From the NCBI GenBank assembly GCA_016934135.1, contig JAFGTK010000092.1, forward strand, positions 1 to 25,609: a stretch of DNA of 25,609 nucleotides, given 5' to 3'. The position numbers and the translations under genes were made by a program. Origin of the DNA: Deltaproteobacteria bacterium. Lineage in GTDB: Bacteria; Desulfobacterota; Desulfomonilia; UBA1062. Below are positions 7,836 through 16,105 of this stretch, one piece after another. The notes below the pieces were generated by a model. It had not been told where the DNA came from. It saw nothing but the letters and a program-made list of their open reading frames with translations, and did not search any database. The number at the start of each line of letters is the position of its first letter. The stretch's first letter is position 1.

Positions 7836-8606
7836 TCAAGGCAGCAACTTTTCAACAGTATCTGCAAGCATGTCCAGGGCAGTGCCTGCCTTCTCATGTA
7901 TGAGCAGATGGGCAAGACCATCAAGCGGGGTCTCAGAGAGATTGACAATGGCAAGAAACGCACCTGCTTCCAGGGCATACTGCGGGATGCTTGCTGCAGG
8001 CTGTACCACCAGGGTGGAGCCCACCACAATGAAACAGCTGCAGGTCCGGGCAAGCTCGATGGAAGTCCTCACCTCGTGCTCGGGCATTGCCTGACCGAAG
8101 GAAATGGTATCCGGCTTCAGGTAACCGCCGCATGTGCACTCAGGAGCCGGATCTCCATTTTCGATGCGGTTCAGGGCGTCTTCCAGGGTCGAGATCCTGC
8201 GGCATGACATGCAGCGCACGCGCAGGCTGTTGCCGTGAAGCTCGATAACCCTGTCTTCAGGCATGCCTGCGGCCTGGTGCATGCCGTCCACGTTCTGGGT
8301 GATCACCGCCTGCACAAGCCCTTTATTGTAGAGCCTTACAATGGCGGTATGTGCAGGATTGGGCCTGACATCCTTCATCAGCTCGGAAAAGGCGGTCTTC
8401 TGTTTCCAGTATTCGATCCTGGCCTGGCGAGAACTCATGAAATCGTCGAACATGATCGGCTGATAGGTGGTCCAGATTCCGCCAGGACTCCTGAAGTCAG
8501 GTATTCCGCTCTCCGTGGATATGCCCGCCCCGGTGAAAAATACTGTCCCGGTCCCTGCGGCGACCTTTTGTGCAAGTATATCCACCATTTCGTCAAGAGT
8601 TTTCAT
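7836..8606 (-). CDS. Sir2-family NAD-dependent protein deacylase
   Basis: A 256-residue sirtuin, which removes acyl groups from lysines while splitting NAD+. The NAD-binding motifs GAGIS at 26-30 and GIPDFR at 34-39 are present, as are TQNVDGMH at 103-110 and the catalytic His124 in ELHGN. The zinc-binding Cys are C132 and C135 (CMSC) with C157 and C159. The second pair is CxC instead of the usual CxxC. The common FGE motif reads FGQ at 170-172. Length and order match bacterial CobB-type enzymes. No clear ribosome binding site precedes the ATG, which starts 14 bases after the DUF362 stop, so it is probably translated from the same message. The target protein is not known. Confidence 0.92.
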   Translation of the reverse strand: MKTLDEMVDILAQKVAAGTGTVFFTGAGISTESGIPDFRSPGGIWTTYQPIMFDDFMSSRQARIEYWKQKTAFSELMKDVRPNPAHTAIVRLYNKGLVQAVITQNVDGMHQAAGMPEDRVIELHGNSLRVRCMSCRRISTLEDALNRIENGDPAPECTCGGYLKPDTISFGQAMPEHEVRTSIELARTCSCFIVVGSTLVVQPAASIPQYALEAGAFLAIVNLSETPLDGLAHLLIHEKAGTALDMLADTVEKLLP

Positions 8607-8620
8607 TTTGAAAGGGCCTG

Positions 8621-9640
8621 TTATCCGCTGAAACCGATCTCTTCGGCATAGGAAAACTGCCTTTGCCAGGACAGGTACGAGTGCGCCCTGGTAATGATAT
8701 CTGCGCCGACCCGTGACACAGACTCTTCATCGATGGCAACCGGATGGGTTCCGCCCAGGAATCCAATGTCGTCGGCAATGATATCTGTCTTGCCGGGCAG
8801 GCAATCGCACTCGGCGCTTATCCGGATCATTGCGTTGATGAGCACGGTCCTGGAGCTGATGATCTTCCACACCGCTGCAGCGGTCTCGATTAGCTTCTCC
8901 TGGAAGGCATTGTTGTCGCTGCCCCACAGGATCCGCAGGGCCATTTCAGGACACTGGGCAATGCACTGGGCGCAGCCGATGCAGGTATCGCTGTCATAGG
9001 TTGGGTATTCTTCTTCAATGATCTGTGCTGCACCTGTCGGGCATACCTCTACGCAAACACCGCACCTGGTGCATTTTTTTCGGCTCAGGATTGGTTTAAC
9101 ATCAGAGTGCATGCGCTGTTTCTGCGCCCTTGAGGCAAAGCCCATGGATATATTTTTGATTGCACCACCGAAACCCGAGGCAAGATGCCCCTTGAAGTGA
9201 GAGAAGATGACAAAGCCGTCTGTCTTTTCGGTCAGGGAGGCCACCTGGACGGTCTTGAAGTGGTTGTATCCGGCAGGAATGTCTATGATGTCACGGCCGT
9301 CCAGGCCGTCTGCTATCACTATGGGGCAGCCAAGGGAATCCTCGGTGAAGCCGTGGGAGGCGGCTGTTTCCAGGGAGTCTTTTCCGGTGTGTCTGCCGCC
9401 GGAATATAGAACCGAGGTATCGAAGATGAACGGCTTGCAGCCTTTCGATGTGAGCCACCTGACTATCTCGCGTGCATATTCAGGCTCCAGGAAGCTGTGG
9501 TTCCCTTTTTCGCCCCAGTGGAGCTTGATGCCTACTGTCGAGCCCTTTGAAAAAGGCAGTTCGAACTTTGTCAGTAGGCCCTGCAGTGCTGAAATAGTGC
9601 CCTGCGGGGTGCCGTCTATGGGATTGAAATGCATGGTCAT
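8621..9640 (-). CDS. DUF362 domain protein with two [4Fe-4S] motifs
   Basis: A 339-residue protein of the DUF362 family, common in strict anaerobes and of unproven function. The first 180 residues are the DUF362 core, with KLHWGEKGN at 39-47 and SHFKGHLASGFGGAIKN at 147-163. A ferredoxin-like insert carries two complete CxxCxxCxxxCP motifs: Cys 190, 193, 196, 200 and Cys 220, 223, 226, 230. These predict two [4Fe-4S] clusters and an electron-transfer role. ATG start at 9640 with GGGAGA seven bases upstream; a second ATG lies two codons later. The Sir2 gene follows after 14 bases, so both may form one transcription unit. Confidence 0.9.
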   Translation of the reverse strand: MTMHFNPIDGTPQGTISALQGLLTKFELPFSKGSTVGIKLHWGEKGNHSFLEPEYAREIVRWLTSKGCKPFIFDTSVLYSGGRHTGKDSLETAASHGFTEDSLGCPIVIADGLDGRDIIDIPAGYNHFKTVQVASLTEKTDGFVIFSHFKGHLASGFGGAIKNISMGFASRAQKQRMHSDVKPILSRKKCTRCGVCVEVCPTGAAQIIEEEYPTYDSDTCIGCAQCIAQCPEMALRILWGSDNNAFQEKLIETAAAVWKIISSRTVLINAMIRISAECDCLPGKTDIIADDIGFLGGTHPVAIDEESVSRVGADIITRAHSYLSWQRQFSYAEEIGFSG

Positions 9641-9775
9641 GGAATCATCTCCCGATTGATATGGTTGTTCCTGACAAGTGTGCCATATTCACGGTTGTTG
9701 TCAACCAATGATTTCAAGGTTCTCCACAGAAGCGAAGTATCCCGGCAGAACCCCCCCTATTTCTTTTGTTAACTT

Positions 9776-11419
9776 TTACCCATATCTTTTTATATTCTGG
9801 TCGCGGCCGGCCTTGTAGAGGTAGTATTCGTAATCCCCTTCGTAGATTCGCATCTCACCGTGGTCGATCTCGAAGACGCGGTTCACCAGTGATCGGAGAA
9901 AATGGCGGTCGTGACTGACCATCACTACAGTGCCCGTAAAATCCTTCAGAGCCTCAAACAGGATCCCGCGCGTCTGTATGTCGAGGTGGTTGGTCGGCTC
10001 GTCGAGGATAAGGACATTGACGGGGCGTGCCATCAGTGTCGCCAGCACCACCCTGCTCTTCTCACCGCCCGAGAGCTTGTCGATATGCTTGTCGATATCG
10101 TCACCCTGGAACAGGAAGGCGGCGCAAAGGTTTCTTACTACGCCGATGGTGGCATTGGGCATGGCATCCTGCATCGTTTCCATGACAGTCTTTCTCGGGT
10201 CGAGGAGATCCATGGAATGCTGGCTGAAATAGCCAAGGTTGACATTCGCCCCTACAGCAGCGCTGCCTGTTGTGGGTTCGGTATGGGTGCAAAGCACCTT
10301 GAGGAAGGTGGATTTGCCTGCTCCGTTGACGCCGACCACAGCGATTTTGTCCTGGCGCCGGATCATACCGTTAATTCCTCCAAATACGGACTTCTCGCCG
10401 CCGCCTGCACGAGGCCACGTTTTACCTAGGTTTTCCAGTTTGAAAACGTCATTACCGCTGCGCGGAGGCTGCACAAAGGCGAACCTGACAGCCTTCTGCT
10501 CTGGCGGCAGTTCTATGCGATCGATCTTTTCCAGCTTCTTCACCCGTGACTGCACCTGGGATCCATGAGAGGCGCGGGCAGCGAACCTTGCGATAAAGCC
10601 CTCTTCCTTGGCAAGCATCTCCTGCTGGCGGCGGTAGCTGGCCACGAGCTGTTCTCGGCGGATTTCCCGCTCGCGCAGGTAAAAGTCATAGTTACCGCTG
10701 TAAGTGGTGACGGTTCTGTTCGCCACCTCGATGATACGGCCGGCAACGCGGTTCATGAAGTCGCGGTCGTGGCAGGTCATGAGCAGTGCACCCTTGTAAA
10801 CGCTGGCAATCCATTCCTCAAGCCATATGATCGATTCCACGTCGAGGTGGTTCGTAGGTTCGTCGAGCAGAAGCACATCGGGATTCAGGGTGAGGATCTT
10901 TGCCAGGGCAATGCGCATCTTCCATCCCCCGCTGAATGATTCCACAGGGAGGTGATACTCGTCAGGCCCTATGCCTAGCCCTGTCAGAACGGTCTGCGCA
11001 CGGCTTTCCAGGTCATAACCCCCGCGGTGCTCGAACTCGGCCTGGGCATCACCATAGCGTTCGAGGAGATCTGCCATCTCATCATCGCCCATCGGCTCGC
11101 ACATGGCAGCCTCCATCTCCTTGATCTGCTCAGAGAGCTGCATCACTGCGGCAGATGCGGACATCACCTCCTGCAGTGCAGAACAGCCGGACATATCGCC
11201 TACGTCCTGGGAGAAATAGCCGACTACTGTCTTTTTCCCCTTCGTGATCTCGCCGGCATCACACTCTTCCTCTCCCATGATCAGACGGAAGATGCTCGTC
11301 TTGCCGGCACCGTTGGGTCCGACAAGGCCGTTACGGGTACCTGGCAGGATCTGAAGGCTGGCATCCTTGAAAAGGACATTCGAACCATACTGTTTGCTGA
11401 TATTCGTAAGATGAATCAT
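9776..11419 (-). CDS. ABC-F family ATPase
   Basis: A 547-residue protein with two ABC ATPase domains and no membrane part. ABC-F proteins bind the ribosome E site, where they rescue stalled translation or protect it from antibiotics. Domain 1: Walker A GPNGAGKT at 34-41, signature FSGGWKMR at 162-169, Walker B VLLLDEPTNHLD at 182-193. Domain 2: Walker A GVNGAGKS at 363-370, signature LSGGEKSR at 449-456, Walker B LILDEPTNHLD at 470-480. A charged linker of about 90 residues (245-325) is the tRNA-contacting region. The ATG at 11419 is chosen because the first domain starts there. The open frame runs 125 codons further up, but that stretch reads through the leader and part of the GNAT gene. The GGAG ribosome binding site lies in a hairpin. 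Subfamily and any antibiotic link are not decidable. Confidence 0.93.
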   Translation of the reverse strand: MIHLTNISKQYGSNVLFKDASLQILPGTRNGLVGPNGAGKTSIFRLIMGEEECDAGEITKGKKTVVGYFSQDVGDMSGCSALQEVMSASAAVMQLSEQIKEMEAAMCEPMGDDEMADLLERYGDAQAEFEHRGGYDLESRAQTVLTGLGIGPDEYHLPVESFSGGWKMRIALAKILTLNPDVLLLDEPTNHLDVESIIWLEEWIASVYKGALLMTCHDRDFMNRVAGRIIEVANRTVTTYSGNYDFYLREREIRREQLVASYRRQQEMLAKEEGFIARFAARASHGSQVQSRVKKLEKIDRIELPPEQKAVRFAFVQPPRSGNDVFKLENLGKTWPRAGGGEKSVFGGINGMIRRQDKIAVVGVNGAGKSTFLKVLCTHTEPTTGSAAVGANVNLGYFSQHSMDLLDPRKTVMETMQDAMPNATIGVVRNLCAAFLFQGDDIDKHIDKLSGGEKSRVVLATLMARPVNVLILDEPTNHLDIQTRGILFEALKDFTGTVVMVSHDRHFLRSLVNRVFEIDHGEMRIYEGDYEYYLYKAGRDQNIKRYG

Positions 11420-11427
11420 GTCGCACG

Positions 11428-11460
11428 CTCCATGGAAAGTGCCGCACAGGTACCATGGAG
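11428..11460 (-). promoter_or_regulatory. Hairpin that covers the ABC-F ribosome binding site
   Basis: In the mRNA sense, CTCCATGG and CCATGGAG pair perfectly across a 17-base loop. The 3' arm contains the GGAG that serves the ABC-F start nine bases further on. The folded form would hide the ribosome binding site. The 3' arm also contains an ATG opening a five-codon frame whose TGA overlaps the ABC-F ATG (ATGA), so a terminating ribosome could restart there. This is an inference from sequence alone. Confidence 0.5.
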
Positions 11461-11481
11461 AGTGTGTCTCTGCAAGAAAAT

Positions 11482-11532
11482 TCAATGTATTGCCTGCAAG
11501 AGGCTGAAGATACGGTTGGAAGGATGAGACAT
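11482..11532 (-). CDS. Possible 16-residue leader peptide ahead of ABC-F
   Basis: A short frame (MSHPSNRIFSLLQAIH) begins 15 bases after the GNAT stop and ends 21 bases before the hairpin. Upstream regulators of antibiotic-induced ABC-F genes often are short leader frames beside such hairpins. Its ribosome binding site is poor (GCAGGCAG) and frames this short occur by chance, so this is only a candidate. Confidence 0.2.
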   Translation of the reverse strand: MSHPSNRIFSLLQAIH

Positions 11533-11546
11533 CTGCCTGCTGGTTC

Positions 11547-12038
11547 TCAGGTCCGCACACGGCACTCATACCGCACGACATGTAATGAGCCGACATCTCT
11601 CTCACTGTGTTTGTTAAAGCCGTTATTTTCATAAAAAGTGCACAGTTTGGGACGCTCAGCGCAATCCAGGCGCAGGTAATCACGTCTGATTTTCCGTGTA
11701 TGCTCTTTGGCCCAATCAAGCATCTGCTTCGTGATGCCGCTTGAAGCCGCCTTTCTGCGAATAGCCAGCCTGTGAATAAAAGCCGATTTCCCATCGGTTA
11801 TATCCGGCCAATATACCTGGTCCTCGAGCTGGTACCTGAATGTTCCGACCGGTTCGCCATTCAGGTACGCAATGTAATACTCTCCGTTCTCTACATCATG
11901 GGCAATATGTTCCGGGCTTAGCTCAACGCTGTTCCATAATGTTTGCCCGATCGAAACCAAATACCAGGCAGCTTCCGACAGGATCGCAGAGACATCCTGT
12001 GTATCTTGAAGATAGGCTTTTCTGATGGTCAGATGCAT
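11547..12038 (-). CDS. GNAT-family N-acetyltransferase
   Basis: A 163-residue protein with the GNAT fold, expected to transfer an acetyl group from acetyl-CoA to an amine. It starts with the typical MHLTIRKA strand. It continues with YYIAYLNGEPVGTFRY at about 54-69 and the core IHRLAIRRKAASSG at 88-101, where the family has the acetyl-CoA pyrophosphate loop (R/Q-x-x-G-x-G/A). That loop is degenerate here. The end has the usual YENNGF motif at 135-140. The substrate cannot be predicted. No good ribosome binding site precedes the ATG. The ABC-F gene lies 127 bases downstream on the same strand and may share its message, which makes a role in drug or stress tolerance possible but unproven. Confidence 0.85.
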   Translation of the reverse strand: MHLTIRKAYLQDTQDVSAILSEAAWYLVSIGQTLWNSVELSPEHIAHDVENGEYYIAYLNGEPVGTFRYQLEDQVYWPDITDGKSAFIHRLAIRRKAASSGITKQMLDWAKEHTRKIRRDYLRLDCAERPKLCTFYENNGFNKHSERDVGSLHVVRYECRVRT

Positions 12039-12177
12039 GGCATTATCTATTGTCTATCCCCGAACCGGACGCTGCTGATTATCCTGCATACGGCTTGTTC
12101 GTTTTTTCTATCAATATTGAGAAATTGGGACATTTAATTAAAGCTTTATCGACCTGACACCTTTTCTCCTTCCAGAA

Positions 12178-14838
12178 TCAGAACGCCTTCCGGATCACCT
12201 CTTCTATAAGCGGCACTGTGCACTTGCGGGGGTTGGCGAGTGTGGGGATCTCTGTCATGGCATCCAGGGCGATCATGGGTATATCTGCCTCGGCAATGTC
12301 CAGGTCGCTCAGCCTTGTGAACAGCCCTATCCTCTTCAAGAGATCGGCCACTGCATTCGCTGCAGCGTCTGCGGCTTCGGCCTTTGTCATGGCGCTGATA
12401 TTGATGCCCATGGCTTCGGCCACAAGCCCCAGCTCATCGAGACAGTAGTCTTGATTGAACCGCATTACATGGGGCAGGAAAAGCCCGCACAGGGTACCGT
12501 GGTGTATTTTATACTTGGCGCCGATACAATGGGCGAGCGAGTGTGTGAGTATGGTAGACGGTATTGAAAATGCCCAGCCCGCTGTTGTAGCGGCAATCTG
12601 CATCTGCATTCGCGCATGCAAATCATGGCCGTTTTCCACTGCTGCAGGCAGGTATTGAGCAATCATGCGGATGGCATTCAAACCGTGACCCGAACAGATC
12701 GGATTTCTCATGATTGAGCACATTCCGTCAATGGCATGGGAGAGTGCATCCATTCCTGTTGCCGCCGTGAGCTTCCGGGGAAGACCGGTGGTCAGATGCG
12801 GATCAAGTATGGCAACATTCGGCGTGATCGGGAACTCCGCTATATTGAATTTTCGGCCAATATCTTCGTTTTTGATAACCGCAATATTGCTCACCTCGCT
12901 TCCGGTGCCTGCGGTAGTGGGTATGGCAATATGCGGCATCACCGGGTCCACAAGCTTGTAGATGGTAATGTTGTCTATGGCCTTTCCGCCATTGGTAAGT
13001 GTCACTGCCGCAGCTTTTGCGGTATCGATGGAGCTTCCTCCTCCGAGGCTGATAAGAATATCGGCATTCATGCTCCTACAGAAATCCACGGCTTTGTCCA
13101 CAGTGCGGTATCCCGAGTCTTCCACTACATTATCGAACACGCCGACGCACAAACCGCCTGCTGCCTTTTCCACCTTTTCCAGCAGCCCGGCTTCACGTAT
13201 GCCCTTGTCCGTGATGATCACGGCACGTTTGCAGCCCAGTCGGGTAATCTCGTACTGCAGGGCGATGATGCTGTCCGGACCCGAAACAACCCTGGTCGGG
13301 CCTTCAAAAGCAAAGGCATCGGCAGGCTGAGGATAGTCGAACAGGATGGGGAACGTGTACTTCTGTATACCGCTTGAATGAGGACATACATGAATGCGTT
13401 TTATCTGGGTGTATTCGGAAAGCCCGTATCCTCCGAGCTCTCTGCCGATTCCGCTCTGCTTGTATCCTCCAAAAGGCATGAGGTCTGCAAAGGCATGAAA
13501 GTCATTGATCCACATTGTGCCGGTTTTTACCCGCTGTGCAATCCTCTCTGCCCGGCCGATATCATTGCCGAACACGCCTCCTGCAAGCCCATAGATGGAA
13601 TCATTGGCCATTGCCACGGCCTCATCGTCATCCTTGAACGGCATGATGCACACCACCGGGCCGAATATCTCTTCCTGTGCGATTCTCATAGAATTATCGA
13701 CATGCGTGAAAACCGTGGGCATATAGTAGAAACCGCCGGCATACTGATCGCCTTCAGGCCTTTTCCCTCCATAGGCGAGATGGGCACCTTCTTCGAGACC
13801 TATCTTCACATACTTCTCGGTAGTGGCTCTCTGAACCTCGCTTACCAGGGGGCCTATCTGGGTTTCCGAATCGAGCTGGTAGCCGATCCTGATCCGGGAG
13901 GCCTTTTTGATGAACAGGTCCACATATTTTTCATAGATGCTCTCATGAACGAGTATCCTGGTGCCGGACTCGCAGATCTGTCCTGAATGGAAAAATGTCC
14001 CGAACAGGCCGCCGTCTACGGCAAGGTCCATATTGGCGTCTTCCAGGATGATATTCGCAGATTTACCCCCCAGCTCCAATGTCACCTTTTTTATGGTGTC
14101 CGCCCCCATCTTCATGATGTTTCTTCCCACCTCGGTGCTGCCGGTAAATGCGATCTTGTCGACCTTCGTGCTTCTGCACAGCACTTCTCCCACCTCGCTT
14201 CCGGGTCCGGTTACAATGTTCACAACGCCCTTGGGGATGGCGCTTTCCGCGATCACCTCTGCAATGATGAGCGCGCTGATGAGGGTATCGGAGGCTGGTT
14301 TCAGCACAATTGTATTTCCCATAATAATGGCCTGGAGTATCTTCCACATGGCCATGCCGAATGGGAAATTCCAGGGGATGATGCCCACGCACACCCCGAC
14401 TGGCTCCCTTCGGATGTAATTTCTTCCCGGGCTTGCCAGAGATGCAGGAACGCGTACCTCTTCATGCCATTTAAAATCATGCGCGGCATGCCAGGCAAGG
14501 TTCCGTGCGGTCATGGCTGCGCCGACCACTTCGGCCCCGGTCCTGTTTATGATCCCGCCCGAGTCCATGGACTCATATGATGCTATCCTTACGATATATT
14601 TCGTAAGGCGATCCGAGAAGTCCATAATGATTCTGGAACGCTCATCCGGTGCGAGGCCGCTCCAGACGCCTGAATCAAAGGTCTTCCGTGCAACATCGAT
14701 TGCTGCCTCGGCATCGATTACATCCCCATATGCGACTGTTGCAAAGGGTATCCCTGTCCCCGGATCGATTGAATCTTTGGTCCTGCCGCTTATGGAGTCA
14801 ACAAATTCCCCGCCTATATACATCTTGAAATGTTCCAC
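12178..14838 (-). CDS. Fused aldehyde dehydrogenase and iron-containing alcohol dehydrogenase
   Basis: An 886-residue two-enzyme fusion in one open frame. Residues 1 to about 485 are an NAD(P)-dependent aldehyde dehydrogenase of the classical, non-CoA type: IIPWNFPF with N157, FTGSTEVG at 231-238, general base E255 in ELGGKS, catalytic C289 in GQICES, and EIFGPVV at 390-396. A linker of about 30 residues follows. From about 515 on there is an iron alcohol dehydrogenase with GGGSSID at 599-605 and likely metal ligands D697, H701, H766 and H780. Together they could oxidise an alcohol through an aldehyde to a carboxylate. It differs from AdhE, whose first domain is CoA-acylating. GTG start with GAGGAGG five bases upstream. 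The substrate is unknown. Confidence 0.93.
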   Translation of the reverse strand: MEHFKMYIGGEFVDSISGRTKDSIDPGTGIPFATVAYGDVIDAEAAIDVARKTFDSGVWSGLAPDERSRIIMDFSDRLTKYIVRIASYESMDSGGIINRTGAEVVGAAMTARNLAWHAAHDFKWHEEVRVPASLASPGRNYIRREPVGVCVGIIPWNFPFGMAMWKILQAIIMGNTIVLKPASDTLISALIIAEVIAESAIPKGVVNIVTGPGSEVGEVLCRSTKVDKIAFTGSTEVGRNIMKMGADTIKKVTLELGGKSANIILEDANMDLAVDGGLFGTFFHSGQICESGTRILVHESIYEKYVDLFIKKASRIRIGYQLDSETQIGPLVSEVQRATTEKYVKIGLEEGAHLAYGGKRPEGDQYAGGFYYMPTVFTHVDNSMRIAQEEIFGPVVCIMPFKDDDEAVAMANDSIYGLAGGVFGNDIGRAERIAQRVKTGTMWINDFHAFADLMPFGGYKQSGIGRELGGYGLSEYTQIKRIHVCPHSSGIQKYTFPILFDYPQPADAFAFEGPTRVVSGPDSIIALQYEITRLGCKRAVIITDKGIREAGLLEKVEKAAGGLCVGVFDNVVEDSGYRTVDKAVDFCRSMNADILISLGGGSSIDTAKAAAVTLTNGGKAIDNITIYKLVDPVMPHIAIPTTAGTGSEVSNIAVIKNEDIGRKFNIAEFPITPNVAILDPHLTTGLPRKLTAATGMDALSHAIDGMCSIMRNPICSGHGLNAIRMIAQYLPAAVENGHDLHARMQMQIAATTAGWAFSIPSTILTHSLAHCIGAKYKIHHGTLCGLFLPHVMRFNQDYCLDELGLVAEAMGINISAMTKAEAADAAANAVADLLKRIGLFTRLSDLDIAEADIPMIALDAMTEIPTLANPRKCTVPLIEEVIRKAF

Positions 14839-14885
14839 AGCTTCCTCCTCTTAGATTGAAGTCTTTACAAAAAATTAAAGGAATC

Positions 14886-14910
14886 GGGGGGCATTTAAGG
14901 AATGTCCCCC
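14886..14910 (-). other. GC-rich hairpin in the leader of the dehydrogenase fusion gene
   Basis: GGGGGGCATT and AATGTCCCCC pair over a TAAGG loop (ten pairs including one G-T), 48 bases before the GTG start. On the gene's strand the hairpin is followed by an AT-rich stretch with TTTAATTTTTT about eight bases on, so it could be a weak terminator or attenuator. It also resembles GGGACATT motifs near 12127 and 22545. The rest of 14839-15082 is AT-rich and holds no gene. Confidence 0.35.
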
Positions 14911-15082
14911 TACTCCCTCTGAGCTAAGATTAATGTTTTTTATAGCTTTATACAGGTACTGCATGGGTCTTTATAAATAATTATGCTGACGTTACTGTCA
15001 CAGGGGCGCATCGGCTGATTGTAGCCCTTTGGGCTGTCCATTGTTCCAGACCATCACCCGGAAGTGGTTGTTTTTCGATCTT

Positions 15083-15850
15083 CTATCTGTACTTGTCGCA
15101 GAATGCCTTTGTCACTTCCCAAAGATCAGGGGGCAGAATCTCCTCTACCTTGGACTTGATCTCATCGGGAATGCTCCCGTAAAATGCTTCAGCCACACCG
15201 CCGGTAATGCATGCAAGGGTATCGCTGTCCCCTCCCAGAGAGATTGCGTTGCGGATGGCGTCTTCATATGACTCTGAATCCAGAAAGGCTATGATTGCTT
15301 CAGGGACAGTTCCCTGGCAGGATACGTCAAAAGAATAGGAAGGACGGATGTCATCAACTCCCCGGCTCAAATTGTAGCCGAACATGTTGCTGATACGATA
15401 TCTGATGACTTCCTTGTCGTGGCCCGTCCTGGCGAGAAAGACCGCAAATGCAGCTGCCTGGGCCCCTTTGATGCCCTCGGGATGATTGTGGGTGATCTCT
15501 GCCGTCATCCTCGCCTGCTGAAGCACCTCGTCCTCGGTCGAGAAGGCAAACCCGACAGGACTTACACGCATGGCAGAGCCGTTGCCCCAGCTGTTGTATG
15601 GCCGAAAATCGTCAGAGTGAAGCCAGTGGAAGAATGACCCGCCATAACCTGCTCCGGGATAGCGCCGCCCGATCTTTCTGACAGAATCCACGTACGGAAA
15701 TCCCGATAGGATCGCATCGGCAATAGCCACTGTAAGAACGGAATCATCGGTGAAGCAACACCGGGCACTGAACAGTGGGAAATCCTTGTTTTTGATCGGA
15801 CTGTGCTCGTAGACAGACCCGATTATGTCTCCGGCAATTGCGCCAATCAC
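15083..15850 (-). CDS. ADP-ribosylglycohydrolase family protein
   Basis: A 255-residue enzyme of the DraG/ARH fold, which removes ADP-ribose from proteins or small molecules using two metal ions. Motifs are AIAGDIIGSVYE at 4-15, the metal-binding FTDDS at 33-37, NGSAMRVSPVG at 90-100, THNHPEGIKGAQA at 120-132, and the second metal motif GGDSDT at 206-211. The family order and both acidic clusters are complete, so it should be active. GTG start with AAGGAGA eight bases upstream. No ADP-ribosyltransferase gene is in the window, so the substrate is open. The zinc ribbon and alpha/beta hydrolase genes lie upstream on the same strand, 96 bases away. Confidence 0.92.
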   Translation of the reverse strand: MIGAIAGDIIGSVYEHSPIKNKDFPLFSARCCFTDDSVLTVAIADAILSGFPYVDSVRKIGRRYPGAGYGGSFFHWLHSDDFRPYNSWGNGSAMRVSPVGFAFSTEDEVLQQARMTAEITHNHPEGIKGAQAAAFAVFLARTGHDKEVIRYRISNMFGYNLSRGVDDIRPSYSFDVSCQGTVPEAIIAFLDSESYEDAIRNAISLGGDSDTLACITGGVAEAFYGSIPDEIKSKVEEILPPDLWEVTKAFCDKYR

Positions 15851-15946
15851 AGTATTTATCTCCTTAGTTGAACGGCTGAGATCTGCCGCCGGGTTGTTGA
15901 CCTGATCAGCTGGATTGAAATGTTGGTTTTATATTAACTGCTTAAC

Positions 15947-16105
15947 TTAATGATCCGCACCACACTTCCAGCAGGTGCTGAATTGAGGTTCGTGCATTTC
16001 GCCGCACTCAGGGCATTTCCATGAACTGCCTCCCATATCAGAAGGGCTTTCTCCGCGGGCATTTGCCCTGCATTGTACTGTGTGAAAACCATCACTTCTC
16101 CTCAT
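15947..16105 (-). CDS. 52-residue zinc-ribbon protein overlapping the hydrolase gene
   Basis: A very small frame whose second half reads WKCPECGEMHEPQFSTCWKC, a textbook zinc ribbon with C31, C34, C45 and C48. The stop comes four residues after the last Cys, as in many stand-alone ribbons. The ATG at 16105 lies inside the end of the hydrolase gene (14-base overlap), which suggests coupled translation, though no ribosome binding site of its own is seen. A strong AGGAG sits better for an ATG at 16092 in another frame; that frame encodes nothing recognisable. A start further in (Met24) would still keep the whole ribbon. The function is unknown; such ribbons usually contact protein or nucleic acid. 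Confidence 0.6.
   Translation of the reverse strand: MRRSDGFHTVQCRANARGESPSDMGGSSWKCPECGEMHEPQFSTCWKCGADH

Noticed and set aside
9660..9705. TTGACA as a -35 for the DUF362/Sir2 pair
   Set aside because: No acceptable -10 lies 16-18 bases downstream on that strand.
9776..11794. A 672-residue version of the ABC-F protein starting at 11794
   Set aside because: The first 125 residues read through the leader and the opposite reading of part of the GNAT gene. The ABC domain and a GGAG site start the protein at 11419.
12736..13986. Long + strand open frames opposite the dehydrogenase fusion
   Set aside because: They are antisense shadows of a well-supported gene and carry no family motifs.
12178..14838. 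Naming the dehydrogenase fusion adhE
   Set aside because: The first domain has the catalytic Glu and motifs of non-acylating aldehyde dehydrogenases, unlike AdhE.
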